Below are positions 1 to 7,963 of a DNA stretch of 15,953 nucleotides, one piece after another. The position numbers and the translations under genes are program-made. This stretch comes from JAGOEX01 sp964630905 (GTDB taxonomy: Bacteria; UBP6; UBA1177): the NCBI GenBank assembly GCA_964630905.1, contig CAZVWR010000066.1, forward strand, positions 1-15,953, read 5' to 3'. Below the pieces are notes generated by a model that did no database searches, was not told the DNA's origin, and saw only the letters and a program-made list of their open reading frames with translations. Position 1 is the stretch's first letter. Each line of letters starts with the position of its first letter.

Positions 1-431
1 TTGATATGCTTTTTAAAGCCATGGAAGGCGATCAGCTTCCTTCAAAGCAGGGAGTTTTATTCGAAGGTCAGGTCTTTGACGCACACAAATTCGTTTCAGA
101 TGTTGTAAGGTCGGCTGAAAAATCCATCATCCTGATTGATAATTATGTTGATGACACCGTTCTTACACTCTTTTCAAAACGGAAACAGGGAGTTTCGCTC
201 AAAATCCTCACAAAAAATCTTTCAAAACAGCTAATTCTCGACACTCAGAAATTCAGTTCACAGTTCCCTCCTGCTGAAATAATTGAATTCAATCATTCTC
301 ATGACCGGTTCATGATAATTGACGATAAAGACCTTTATCATTTTGGTGCATCACTCAAAGACCTTGGAAAGAAATGGTTTGGATTCTCCAAAATGGATGT
401 TGAAGTGACGAAGATGCTTGCGAGGATATGA
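1..431 (+). CDS. ORF6N-type protein, C-terminal part (5' end outside window)
   Basis: The reading frame is open to the left edge (an Asp codon precedes the first ATG at 6), so this is the tail of a longer gene. The visible ~143 residues match, from memory of the family, the C-terminal region of ORF6N-domain (KilA-N/antirepressor-like) proteins. The recognisable stretches are LIDNYVDDTVLTLFSKR (about residues 43-59 counted from that ATG), the HDRFMIIDD motif (about 99-107) and the near-invariant GASLKDLGKKWFGFSKM segment (about 114-130). The fold suggested is phospholipase-D-like: His-Asp-Arg followed by an Ile-Ile-Asp-Asp strand resembles a degenerate HKD motif, so catalysis is doubtful. In known relatives the missing N-terminus carries the ORF6N DNA-binding domain. 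Such genes are typical accessory or prophage-derived cargo, but no other phage gene is visible here. Stop TGA at 429-431. Family call is confident; function is not known. Confidence 0.82.
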   Translation, partial: DMLFKAMEGDQLPSKQGVLFEGQVFDAHKFVSDVVRSAEKSIILIDNYVDDTVLTLFSKRKQGVSLKILTKNLSKQLILDTQKFSSQFPPAEIIEFNHSHDRFMIIDDKDLYHFGASLKDLGKKWFGFSKMDVEVTKMLARI

Positions 432-501
432 AGGCAATCTCCTCAAAGTAATTCTTCCAAATGATTATTAAATAGATTATACTGCTGAAGCATTGAATAG
501 G

Positions 502-516
502 AGGGTTTTTCACCCT
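502..516 (+). other. Small hairpin in the leader of the TPR/MORN lipoprotein gene
   Basis: AGGGT (502-506) and ACCCT (512-516) form a perfect 5-bp stem with a 5-base loop, 31 bases before the start at 548. It could be a weak terminator for the upstream gene or a leader structure. The following bases are only moderately T-rich. A TATACT box at 478-483 could be the -10 of a promoter for the downstream gene, but no convincing -35 lies 17 bases before it. Confidence 0.3.
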
Positions 517-547
517 GAAGTTTTCGTATTGGAAATAGGGGGCTGAC

Positions 548-1585
548 ATGAAATGGTTAAAGTTTCTTATTTTAATAGTTTTTCTGATTTTCACCGGTTG
601 TCCTGATGAGAGGTCAAAAGCAGAAAAAGAGCTGGAAAAGTTGCCTGAAAAAGAACAAAAAGCAGAAATATTTTTAAGGGGAAGCGAAAAGAAAGAAGTA
701 CTTAAAAAAATTGCTGAATTAAGTGAAAAGATCAAAAAAGAAGAAAGTGCTGAATTATATGCAGAAAGAGGCAGTCAATACATTTCGCTTTGGAAATCTT
801 TTGAGGCGCTGGAAGACTTCAAGAAAGCAATTGAACTTGATCCCGTGAACTTAAGGGCTCACAAAAAGATAGCCGCCACCTATTATTTTCTTGGAAATGA
901 TGAAGAATCTTTAAGACATCACAAAGAAATGTTAAGATTATTAGATATCCTTTTGTTTTATACTAATGATGAAGAAATGGTAAAAGAAATTGAAAAAGAT
1001 ATTGAATTTATGAAAGAAAGTGCAAATGCTCTGGGAAAAATACTTAATAATAAAGAATTGTCGAATCCTTTTCCTGTAGGGAATTTCATTGAACTTAGAA
1101 ATAAAAAAGGGTGTTATTCATGGAATCCTAATCCAGTGGAAGGAGAATGGTTTGAGTGGAGTGGTGAATGTAAAGATGGAAAAGCGACAGGAAAAGGCAC
1201 ATTGATTGACAGTGGTGGAGTAGAAACTATTGGAGAAATGTTAGAAGGAAAAATAAACGGAAAAGGAGAAAAAAAATATAAAGGAAAAGTATATAATGGA
1301 TATGTTTATAAAGGAAATCTGGTCTCCAACATGGAAAGCGGGGAAGGCATTCTTATTTATCCGAATGGAGTGAGATATGAAGGAATGTTTGAAAATGGAA
1401 TAATCAAAGGTGAAGGAAAATTCATTTATCCGGAGGGTGGAGAGCTTGACGGTGTTTTCAATGGAATTGTTCCTGTCAGCATAAAAAGTGCAAAGTGTAA
1501 AGGAGAAGACACAGAATATTTTATATTTAGAAGCAAAGAAGGCAAGTGGAGACTACCGGTGATAAATTGCCCGATTAGAAAATAA
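548..1585 (+). CDS. Lipoprotein with TPR and MORN repeats
   Basis: The 345-residue protein starts at an ATG preceded by a GGGGG-rich ribosome binding site (538-542). Residues 1-17 are a hydrophobic signal ending FTG before Cys18, a plausible lipobox, so the protein is probably lipid-anchored facing the periplasm or outside. A Lys/Glu-rich, probably helical stretch (20-66) leads into about two tetratricopeptide repeats (67-134; the first ends AIELDPVNLRAHKK, the second holds ATYYFLGNDEESLRHHKE). After a linker, the C-terminal half has about four MORN-type strands (about 204-219, 226-243, 250-273, 277-297) with the G-x-G-x-G pattern, e.g. GEGKFIYPEGG near 288-298. TPRs bind peptides; MORN repeats form elongated beta meanders involved in protein or lipid contacts. 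No enzymatic motif is seen. Coding-strand purine content (AAA/GAA) is markedly higher than in the neighbours. The exact role is unknown. Confidence 0.85.
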   Translation: MKWLKFLILIVFLIFTGCPDERSKAEKELEKLPEKEQKAEIFLRGSEKKEVLKKIAELSEKIKKEESAELYAERGSQYISLWKSFEALEDFKKAIELDPVNLRAHKKIAATYYFLGNDEESLRHHKEMLRLLDILLFYTNDEEMVKEIEKDIEFMKESANALGKILNNKELSNPFPVGNFIELRNKKGCYSWNPNPVEGEWFEWSGECKDGKATGKGTLIDSGGVETIGEMLEGKINGKGEKKYKGKVYNGYVYKGNLVSNMESGEGILIYPNGVRYEGMFENGIIKGEGKFIYPEGGELDGVFNGIVPVSIKSAKCKGEDTEYFIFRSKEGKWRLPVINCPIRK

Positions 1586-1670
1586 AGATGATTTTATATA
1601 AATTTTTTACAAATTCATCGTTTCTGTTGTCAGATAATTGTCCTGTTAATTAAAACTGATGGAGGAGACC

Positions 1671-1922
1671 ATGAAAAAGGGGATAATTTTTTTAGTAATT
1701 CTTGCTGCATCGAGTGCTCTTTTTGCAAACAAAGTGCAATGTGAAAGGGTGGGGAATTCAAGCAGTGACATCTTCAAATGCAGTGCAGGAAAAGGGTCAA
1801 TCGTTTATCACATCGACAAAGTGACTGGCATCTGTTTTGCTGGAATTGACGGAATCCCCGAATCGTTCACTCTTGTTGACTGTTCACAGGTTTTAAAACG
1901 CTCTGAAATCGCGATCCCTTAG
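1671..1922 (+). CDS. Small secreted four-cysteine protein, hypothetical
   Basis: The 83-residue protein is read from the ATG at 1671, which has GGAGGAG at 1661-1667 as ribosome binding site. An upstream in-frame ATG at 1659 would place that site inside the gene and is rejected. Residues 1-19 (Lys-Lys, hydrophobic core, Ala-Leu-Phe-Ala) form a typical Sec signal peptide with probable cleavage after Ala19. The mature ~64 residues contain Cys24, Cys37, Cys55 and Cys71, which could make two disulfides in the periplasm. I do not recognise the family. The last 30 bases overlap the end of the convergent lipoprotein gene on the minus strand. A weak promoter could be TTGTCA at 1627-1632 with a poor -10. 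The signal peptide and ribosome site make a real gene likely. Confidence 0.7.
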   Translation: MKKGIIFLVILAASSALFANKVQCERVGNSSSDIFKCSAGKGSIVYHIDKVTGICFAGIDGIPESFTLVDCSQVLKRSEIAIP

Positions 1923-4007
1923 ATTTTCATGAAGACCACTTTGAAGTAGATATGATTGTTTTAAAACTGTTTCAGGCATTCGGAAAATAAAGAATTTTTG
2001 TGATCTTTCATCGGTTTTATCAATGAAATAAATGGCTTTATCCGTTTTATACTGATGAGTGTTAAAAAATGAATCATCACAGATTTGCTTGCGGACAAGT
2101 TCTCCGCTTTCTTCAATTATGAAATGACTGTTGTTTTCAAGTATAAATTCATTCCAGACATTAACAGCGGTGTATGATGGATATTCAATTTTTTTGTAAT
2201 TATCTTTTGTCCCGTCAGTTTTTGCGATATATTTCTTGTCATCATCAGGTTTATAATATGAAATGACGGCTTCATTTGAAATATCTTTTCCCAAAAAATT
2301 AAATGACAGATCTGTGATGTCCTTTGTTGTTGCAATTGTTTCAAGTTTTACGGGATAATAATCTATTGCGTTGCTATCTATTGAGAAAAGAGAATCATCT
2401 TTTTCATATACAAAATATTTGTCGACTAGAAATGCATTTTCAAGTCGTTCTGTTGGATCAATATTGTGAATATAACCCATTGGACCTGAAATAGAAATTA
2501 AGCGATTGCTGTCAAAAACAACTTTGTAAAGATCTGTTATATTTTCATTTTTTCTAAAACATGAAATCACGGCATAATTATTCCCGATCGCTTCAACTCT
2601 TGTCCATTTGTATGTATAATTATCAAAAATTTTAAGACGGACCGGTTCTTTTGCTATGTCGCAGTTCTTAAACATTGAAATATAACCTTCCTCACCCTGT
2701 TCAATTATTATCAGATTTCCGTTCACAATATGTCCGTCATTGACACTTCTGTAGTCGGGAGCAATATATTCCAGATCGCTTTTTCCTTTTTTCAATGATA
2801 CAAGCTTGTTGCGGTTGCCGAGTTGTTTTTCATAATACATCCGTTCACCGTCAAACCCGGCAGTATCAGGTAGAAAAGCATCAGTTTTAAATGACGGTGT
2901 TCCGCTGTTTTCGACATAGTGATAATAATAGGTATCGTTAAAATAAAATCCGCCATATTTGTCCGCAAGTATTTTTGTTACAGCATCCAGAGTGTTGCCA
3001 TATCTGACTATTGAGCTTACTACCAGTTCATGTCCGGAAGTTCCCTCCTGTGTTCCGTCGGTAGTGGAAAGACTGTACCAGTCAATTCCTGAAGATACTC
3101 CGAAAAATGTCACATTTCCGATCGTTTTGTTAAAGCTGACAATTCCAGGATAGTAAATTGTGGCTGTCTGCATCGGCCCTGTCTGTACTGTTTCATGGGT
3201 TCCTGGATTATAAGCCAGTTCTGTTTTTGTCTGTGTCTTAATGTCGTACAGAAACACATAATAATCGGTGAATATCAAAGCAGTCTCTTTCCCGGAATAA
3301 AGCACTTTTGCTTTTAATGCACTGATTTTAGAAAGGGGTTCTATTTTTTTTGAATTTTTGTAATATTCGTACACATTTATTTCTGAAGGGGTTACATAAT
3401 CGTTCTGTGGAGGAACTTTAGTTATTGTAAACTGATCTTTTTCAGCTGAACTCGATACAAAATTAAATTCATGCCCGTTATTATTCAGTTCAGGCATTAA
3501 AATGTCAGGATTGGGAATTAAAAGAACTGTTGTCTGTGTCCTGGAATCCTTTTTGTTGTAGCATGTTACAGAAAGGTTGCATTTTTTCTCAGGAAACTTT
3601 TCTTTAACAGGGGCAAAACTGTAAATATTGGAGCTGACAGTGCCGCCGCAGGTGTCTTCAGATGAAACTTTTAATGATGTTTCAAATCCGTTAACCGAGG
3701 TGCATTTTATGTGGTAAAAGAATTTTTCACCCCATCTGGTGATACCATGCGGTGCGGATTCAAAAAATATGTCGAATATAAATCTTGGTTCCATATAAGT
3801 ATTTTTATCGAAATTATTTTCGTCGGTTTCAGATTCATTCTCTTCTGTCTCAAATTCGTTTTCTTCTGCCTTAATAATGTCTATGTCTTTTCCGTCAATA
3901 TCTGTGATAACAATATCGTTGTCCACTATGTTTCCGGAAGTTGATGATCCACAGGATGTTTGAAATAAAAAAAGTAAAAACAATGTGAAAATCAAAATAT
4001 TCCTCAA
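1893..4007 (-). CDS. Large lipoprotein, beta-propeller-like, acidic linker
   Basis: The 704-residue protein starts at TTG (4007); the next codon but three upstream is a stop, so no earlier start fits, and AAGGTG lies just upstream as ribosome site. The signal peptide is hydrophobic with Cys19 as the lipidation site (QTSC). Residues 27-70 are an Asp/Glu/Asn-rich spacer. Residues ~74-165 look like an immunoglobulin-like or PKD-like beta domain with Cys102, Cys120, Cys143 and Cys149 able to pair. The remainder (~185-690) is a long beta-strand series with repeated Tyr/Phe-rich strands and turn motifs such as WYSLSTTDGTQEGT (310-323) and a later KTDGT, resembling degenerate ELWxxDGT surface-protein repeats. 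This suggests a propeller exposed outside the cell. No catalytic signature is seen and the substrate or partner is unknown. It is a single-gene unit with its own promoter. Confidence 0.82.
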   Translation of the reverse strand: MRNILIFTLFLLFLFQTSCGSSTSGNIVDNDIVITDIDGKDIDIIKAEENEFETEENESETDENNFDKNTYMEPRFIFDIFFESAPHGITRWGEKFFYHIKCTSVNGFETSLKVSSEDTCGGTVSSNIYSFAPVKEKFPEKKCNLSVTCYNKKDSRTQTTVLLIPNPDILMPELNNNGHEFNFVSSSAEKDQFTITKVPPQNDYVTPSEINVYEYYKNSKKIEPLSKISALKAKVLYSGKETALIFTDYYVFLYDIKTQTKTELAYNPGTHETVQTGPMQTATIYYPGIVSFNKTIGNVTFFGVSSGIDWYSLSTTDGTQEGTSGHELVVSSIVRYGNTLDAVTKILADKYGGFYFNDTYYYHYVENSGTPSFKTDAFLPDTAGFDGERMYYEKQLGNRNKLVSLKKGKSDLEYIAPDYRSVNDGHIVNGNLIIIEQGEEGYISMFKNCDIAKEPVRLKIFDNYTYKWTRVEAIGNNYAVISCFRKNENITDLYKVVFDSNRLISISGPMGYIHNIDPTERLENAFLVDKYFVYEKDDSLFSIDSNAIDYYPVKLETIATTKDITDLSFNFLGKDISNEAVISYYKPDDDKKYIAKTDGTKDNYKKIEYPSYTAVNVWNEFILENNSHFIIEESGELVRKQICDDSFFNTHQYKTDKAIYFIDKTDERSQKFFIFRMPETVLKQSYLLQSGLHENLRDRDFRAF

Positions 4008-4046
4008 AGGTGCACCTTAGAAAAAAGTCACTTAATGTAACACAAT

Positions 4047-4075
4047 AATTTATCTGAAAGTTTCTTTTTTGTCAA
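4047..4075 (-). promoter_or_regulatory. Predicted sigma70 promoter of the large lipoprotein gene
   Basis: On the minus strand a perfect TTGACA (-35, at 4070-4075) is followed by a 17-base spacer and TAAATT (-10, at 4047-4052). This predicts transcription starting near 4040 and a leader of about 33 bases before the TTG start at 4007. It also suggests the lipoprotein is not simply read through from pepA. Confidence 0.6.
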
Positions 4076-4096
4076 AATGTTATCAGGTGTTGCAGT

Positions 4097-5554
4097 TTAC
4101 TTCAGTAGGTGATAAAGCAGTCTCACTCCTGCTCCGGTTCCTCCTGCAGAATTATATGATTCAGCGGCATCTCTCCACGCAGTTCCTGCAATATCAAGGT
4201 GAAGCCACGGTTTTCCTTCCACGAATTCACCGACGAAAAGACCGCCTGTTATGGTTCCTGCCATTTTGTTCTTTCCGATGTTCTGCAGATCAGCTATTTT
4301 AGATTTGAGCATTTCAGAATATTCAGGAAAAGAGGGAAGTCTCCAGACCTGCTCGCCTGAAGCCGCAGATGCATTTTCAAGCTGTTTGAAGAACGCATCA
4401 TTATTTGAAACGACTCCTGTGGTAGTGTTGCCAAGAGCAATTAGAACCGCTCCGGTAAGTGTTGCAACATCCACGATTTTTGTCGCTTTCTGAATTCTCA
4501 CTGCATATGTAACAGCATCAATGAGGGTAAGCCTTCCTTCAGCATCTGTATTTAAAACCTCGATCGTTTTTCCTGCCATTGAGCTGATGATGTCACCGTT
4601 GCGATAGGCGTTTCCACCAATGCTGTTCTCACATGCGGCAATTACCGCAACAACATTAACTTTAAGCTTCATTGCTGATATTGCACACATTGCACCTATT
4701 ACTGAAGCGGCTCCACCCATGTCACATTTCATTGCAGCCATTCCTTCAGCGGTCTTAAGTGCAAGTCCTCCAGTGTCATAAGTCAGTCCTTTGCCTACAA
4801 GTGCCGTAATTTCTTTGCTTTTTTTGTTGCCAAAGTGCTTGAGCACAATAAGTTTCGGTCTTTTTTCAGCAGCTCTTGCAACTGAAAGAAATGCATCCAT
4901 TTTGAGTTTTTCTATTTCCGGTTCATCAAATATTTCAGCAGTGAAACCGTACCTCTTTGAAAGTTTTTGTGCCTCTTTGGCAAGTGTTTCCGGATATATG
5001 ACATTTGCCGGTTCGTTCACCAGGTCTCTTGCGATGTTTGTGCATTCAGAAAGAGTTAAAGCTTCATTCACGGCATCATTTATCTTTTTAGAATATGAAA
5101 ATGTGTTGATACTTAAACTTTTAATTTTATTGGCTTTTTTGCTGATGTATTTGTCAAAGGAATAAGAAGTGAGGATAAAACCTTCAACAGCTGCCTTAAC
5201 TGTATGGGCGTAGTCAAGTCCTTTTATTTCAGGAATGAACAGTGAAACAGTTGCCGGCTTGAATTCGGATAACCTTTTTGTTGCAGAGGCCGCAGCTTTT
5301 CTGATTTCTTCAATTGTAATGTCCTTGGTTTTTCCAAGAGTTACCCAAACGCCGTTTGATGTGTCATCATCATTAAAACTGAATATCCGCTCCGTTTTCT
5401 CATCAAACTTAACGCCGCTTTTACTAAGCATTTTTAAGACATTGTTTCTTAAATTTGCTCCAATAGTTTCGAATTTAAGAAGATCGGCAGGTGATGTGAT
5501 GAGAATTACCGCCGCATCACTTTTGCCACTTTTTTTTGCAATTGTCGTTTTCAT
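4097..5554 (-). CDS. pepA: Leucyl aminopeptidase (M17 family)
   Basis: Cytosolic M17 aminopeptidase that removes N-terminal residues from peptides using two divalent metals. The 485-residue protein has the variable N-domain (1-~165) and the conserved catalytic C-domain. The signature NTDAEGRL is at 336-342. Residues align at a constant offset of 15 with the E. coli enzyme: metal ligands Lys255, Asp260, Asp278, Asp337 and Glu339, and catalytic Lys267 and Arg341, all present. The start is the ATG at 5554, preceded by GGAGAGG. A TTG 12 bases further upstream would bury that site. The gene is divergent from corA and shares its promoter region. In some bacteria PepA also binds DNA as an architectural protein; nothing here shows that. 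No terminator is obvious after the stop. Confidence 0.97.
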   Translation of the reverse strand: MKTTIAKKSGKSDAAVILITSPADLLKFETIGANLRNNVLKMLSKSGVKFDEKTERIFSFNDDDTSNGVWVTLGKTKDITIEEIRKAAASATKRLSEFKPATVSLFIPEIKGLDYAHTVKAAVEGFILTSYSFDKYISKKANKIKSLSINTFSYSKKINDAVNEALTLSECTNIARDLVNEPANVIYPETLAKEAQKLSKRYGFTAEIFDEPEIEKLKMDAFLSVARAAEKRPKLIVLKHFGNKKSKEITALVGKGLTYDTGGLALKTAEGMAAMKCDMGGAASVIGAMCAISAMKLKVNVVAVIAACENSIGGNAYRNGDIISSMAGKTIEVLNTDAEGRLTLIDAVTYAVRIQKATKIVDVATLTGAVLIALGNTTTGVVSNNDAFFKQLENASAASGEQVWRLPSFPEYSEMLKSKIADLQNIGKNKMAGTITGGLFVGEFVEGKPWLHLDIAGTAWRDAAESYNSAGGTGAGVRLLYHLLK

Positions 5555-5586
5555 TGACCTCTCCAAAGTTTCATATAAGCTTTTGA

Positions 5587-5615
5587 AAGATAACAGCAGA
5601 CGAAACAGTTGTCAA
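5587..5615 (-). promoter_or_regulatory. Predicted pepA promoter
   Basis: On the minus strand TTGACA (5610-5615) is followed by exactly 17 bases and TATCTT (5587-5592). Its -35 box overlaps the -35 of the oppositely directed corA promoter by five bases, so one polymerase at a time should be able to occupy the site. Confidence 0.6.
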
Positions 5616-5637
5616 ATGGTTTATGATGCATTATAAT
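5609..5637 (+). promoter_or_regulatory. Predicted corA promoter
   Basis: TTGTCA (5609-5614), a 17-base spacer and a perfect TATAAT (5632-5637) form a strong sigma70-type promoter. The predicted start near 5644 leaves a leader of only about 19 bases, too short for a magnesium riboswitch, so any magnesium control is likely elsewhere. Confidence 0.7.
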
Positions 5638-5662
5638 ATTGCTGTTTTTCAGGAGGATTATT

Positions 5663-6712
5663 ATGAAAATATCAAAAAAGAAAGGGATGAGTCCGGGAAG
5701 TCTGGTTTTCATAGGTGAAAAGAAAAGAGAGAAAATGGATATCAACATCATGGATTTCAGCGTAGACCATCTGACTGAAAAAAGCGTTACCGGAATAAAT
5801 GAATGCGCTGAATTCAGAGATTCTAAAAATGTTTCATGGCTTGATTTTCTCGGTCTTCATGATGTTGAGAAGATTGATGAAATAGGGAAAATATTTGATG
5901 TTCATCCATTGGTTCTTGAAGATATTTTAAACACAAACCAGAGACCTAAAATTGAAATTTTTGATGATCATTTCTTTATTGTTTTTAAAATGCTCTTTTT
6001 TGACGGTAAAAGTTCTGTAGTTGTCTCTGAGCAGGTCAGTTTGATAGTCAGAAAAAACAAAGTACTTTCGTTCCAGGAAAAAGAGAGTGAAGTTTTTGCT
6101 TCTCTGAGGGAAAGGATCCGTAAGTCAAAAGGGCGGACAAGATCTTCGGGTGCCGACTATCTTGCTTATGAAATATTTGATGTAATTGTGGATAACTATT
6201 TGGAAATACTGGAAAAACTTGGCGAAGAAATAGAAGTGCTCGAAGAAGAGCTGATGAGCGATCCTGCCTCAAATACGCTCGGAAAGATATACAGATTAAA
6301 AAGAGATATTTTTCTGGTAAGGAAATCGGTCTGGCCTTTGAGGGATGTCGTAAGCCGGCTGGAAAGGGGGGAAATAGATGTTATTGAAGAAAAGACTGAA
6401 ATATATCTTCGCGATCTTTATGATCATATAGTTCAGGTAATTGATACTGTTGAGACTTTCAGGGATATGTCAACAGGGTTGCTTGATCTTTATCTTTCAA
6501 GTGTCAGCTTTAAAATGAATGATGTCATGAAAGTTCTTACAATTATTTCAACAATTTTCATTCCTCTGACATTTATTGCCGGAGTTTACGGAATGAATTT
6601 TGAAAACATGCCTGAACTGAAGTGGAGTTACGGCTATTTTATTTCACTTGGACTCATGGCAGTCATCTTTGTTTCAATGGTTATCTTCTTCAAAAAGAAA
6701 AAATGGTGGTGA
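5663..6712 (+). CDS. corA: Magnesium/cobalt transport protein CorA
   Basis: Homopentameric inner-membrane channel for Mg2+ (also Co2+). The 349 residues are close in length and, from memory of its sequence, strikingly similar along the whole chain to Thermotoga maritima CorA (351 residues). Examples are HPLVLEDILN at 81-90, QRPK at 93-96, EQVSLI at 123-128 and SSVS at 279-282. The N-terminal cytoplasmic sensor domain covers about 1-245, the long stalk helix leads into TM1 (about 290-309), the YGMN selectivity motif is at 309-312, and TM2 (about 324-343) ends in the basic FKKKKWW tail. The start is the ATG at 5663, with AGGAGGA at 5651-5657. A TTG at 5639 in the same frame would place that site inside the gene. 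It has its own promoter; the 3' end is 28 bases from the convergent ATPase gene. Confidence 0.97.
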   Translation: MKISKKKGMSPGSLVFIGEKKREKMDINIMDFSVDHLTEKSVTGINECAEFRDSKNVSWLDFLGLHDVEKIDEIGKIFDVHPLVLEDILNTNQRPKIEIFDDHFFIVFKMLFFDGKSSVVVSEQVSLIVRKNKVLSFQEKESEVFASLRERIRKSKGRTRSSGADYLAYEIFDVIVDNYLEILEKLGEEIEVLEEELMSDPASNTLGKIYRLKRDIFLVRKSVWPLRDVVSRLERGEIDVIEEKTEIYLRDLYDHIVQVIDTVETFRDMSTGLLDLYLSSVSFKMNDVMKVLTIISTIFIPLTFIAGVYGMNFENMPELKWSYGYFISLGLMAVIFVSMVIFFKKKKWW

Positions 6713-6740
6713 TCATCGCAACACCTTAGATTTTGCTACA

Positions 6741-7940
6741 TCAATAAAGAAATCCGAAAAGATAAAGAGGTATTTTTGTGTCAAAGCCTGACTCGATCTC
6801 ATCAAGAGCAAGGTATGAGTTTTTAATCCCTTTTATTTGTTCAGTTTTTTTGTTTTTTCCGCCGATTTCAAAAATATGACCTTCAACTTCAAAATCTCCT
6901 TTTTCAGGAATGGTGATCTCATAACGGCTTCCAACCTGATTGGCAAAGAATGTTTCTCTTATTGCTCCTGCATTGTTTTCATAGTTCTTTTCTGACAGCA
7001 CTCTTATCAGACCTGTGTTCTGCATAAATATTTTTGCCGGTTTTCTCATTGATCTGAAACCGCTTCCGGCTTTTCTGACATTTATAATAAATCCGGCTTT
7101 TTCGAGATATTCCATATAGTTATAGACATATTCCCTCGATATTCCAAGGTCTTTGCTGATCCTGTCAACATTCGGAGTGAACGGATCAGAGGTCGCTATT
7201 ATCCACAGAAGTTTTTTAATAACAGGAAGTTTCGGCTGGGAAATGTTGAAACTTGATGCGATGTCCTCAAAGACAACTTTCTCAATTACATTGTCAAGTC
7301 TTGAGAAATATTCTTCTTTTCCTTCAAGAAAAAAGGGATAGTAACCATAATCAAGATAGTTTCTGAAATCTTTGAGTATCGTTGTTGAGCTTTTTATTTT
7401 TAATGAAAGATCTCTGTGATCTTCGATTATTTCATTTAAAGAAACCGGTTTGTGGTAGTTACCCGACTCAAGATTTAAAAATTCCCTGAAAGAGAGTCCT
7501 TTCAGTTCATAATAAACAACTCTTCTTGAAAGATCTCCTTTGCTTTTTCTAAGTTCAATGGTTGAACTTCCCGAAACAATGATCTGTTTGTCACTGTAAA
7601 CATCAATAATGTTTTTGAGCTCAACTGTCCAGTCAGGGTATTTGTGTATTTCATCAATATAAAGAGCCTCTCCGCCATTTTTAAAAAAAGTGTCGGCAAT
7701 TTCATAAAGACCGATAGAAACAACAAAAACATGATCTGCGGTAATATACAGAGCTTTTTTTGAAGTTCCGTATTTTTCATAATAGTGCTGAATTATAAGT
7801 GTTGTTTTCCCTGTTCCTCTCGCACCGAAAATGCAGATCGCATTCAAATCCCAGTTTATTTTGTCATATAGATATCTTCTTACATCCCGCTGTTTCTTTT
7901 CAACCATCATATCGTGAATTTCAAGCAGTTTCTGCATCAT
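6741..7940 (-). CDS. AAA-type ATPase with DUF4143-like C-terminal domain
   Basis: The 399-residue protein belongs to the widespread stand-alone ATPases with an archaeal-type P-loop. Walker A is GARGTGKTT (39-47), Walker B ALYIDEIH (92-99), and a sensor-like IIVSGSS is at 120-126. A conserved YELKGLSFREFLNL segment follows near 147-160, then a winged-helix region (about 267-297, RISKDLGISREYVYNYMEYLEKAGF). The C-terminus contains FEIGGKNKK, which in this family sits in a degenerate PD-(D/E)XK-like fold. The biological role of the family is unresolved; mobile, defence or regulatory roles are all inference. The start is the first of two ATGs at 7940, with GGAGGG spaced about seven bases upstream; an ATG at 7952 would overlap that site. 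The gene stands alone, with a promoter covered by two palindromic repeats. Confidence 0.9.
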   Translation of the reverse strand: MMQKLLEIHDMMVEKKQRDVRRYLYDKINWDLNAICIFGARGTGKTTLIIQHYYEKYGTSKKALYITADHVFVVSIGLYEIADTFFKNGGEALYIDEIHKYPDWTVELKNIIDVYSDKQIIVSGSSTIELRKSKGDLSRRVVYYELKGLSFREFLNLESGNYHKPVSLNEIIEDHRDLSLKIKSSTTILKDFRNYLDYGYYPFFLEGKEEYFSRLDNVIEKVVFEDIASSFNISQPKLPVIKKLLWIIATSDPFTPNVDRISKDLGISREYVYNYMEYLEKAGFIINVRKAGSGFRSMRKPAKIFMQNTGLIRVLSEKNYENNAGAIRETFFANQVGSRYEITIPEKGDFEVEGHIFEIGGKNKKTEQIKGIKNSYLALDEIESGFDTKIPLYLFGFLY

Positions 7941-7963
7941 AGCACCCTCCATTCAATCGGTTT

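Noticed and set aside
355..735. Minus-strand frame of 126 residues
   Set aside because: It runs across the ends of two plus-strand genes, has no ribosome site, and its Ser/Phe-rich composition is the antisense of AAA/GAA-rich coding sequence.
5644..5662. Magnesium riboswitch (M-box or ykoK) before corA
   Set aside because: The predicted leader is about 19 bases, far too short for such an element.
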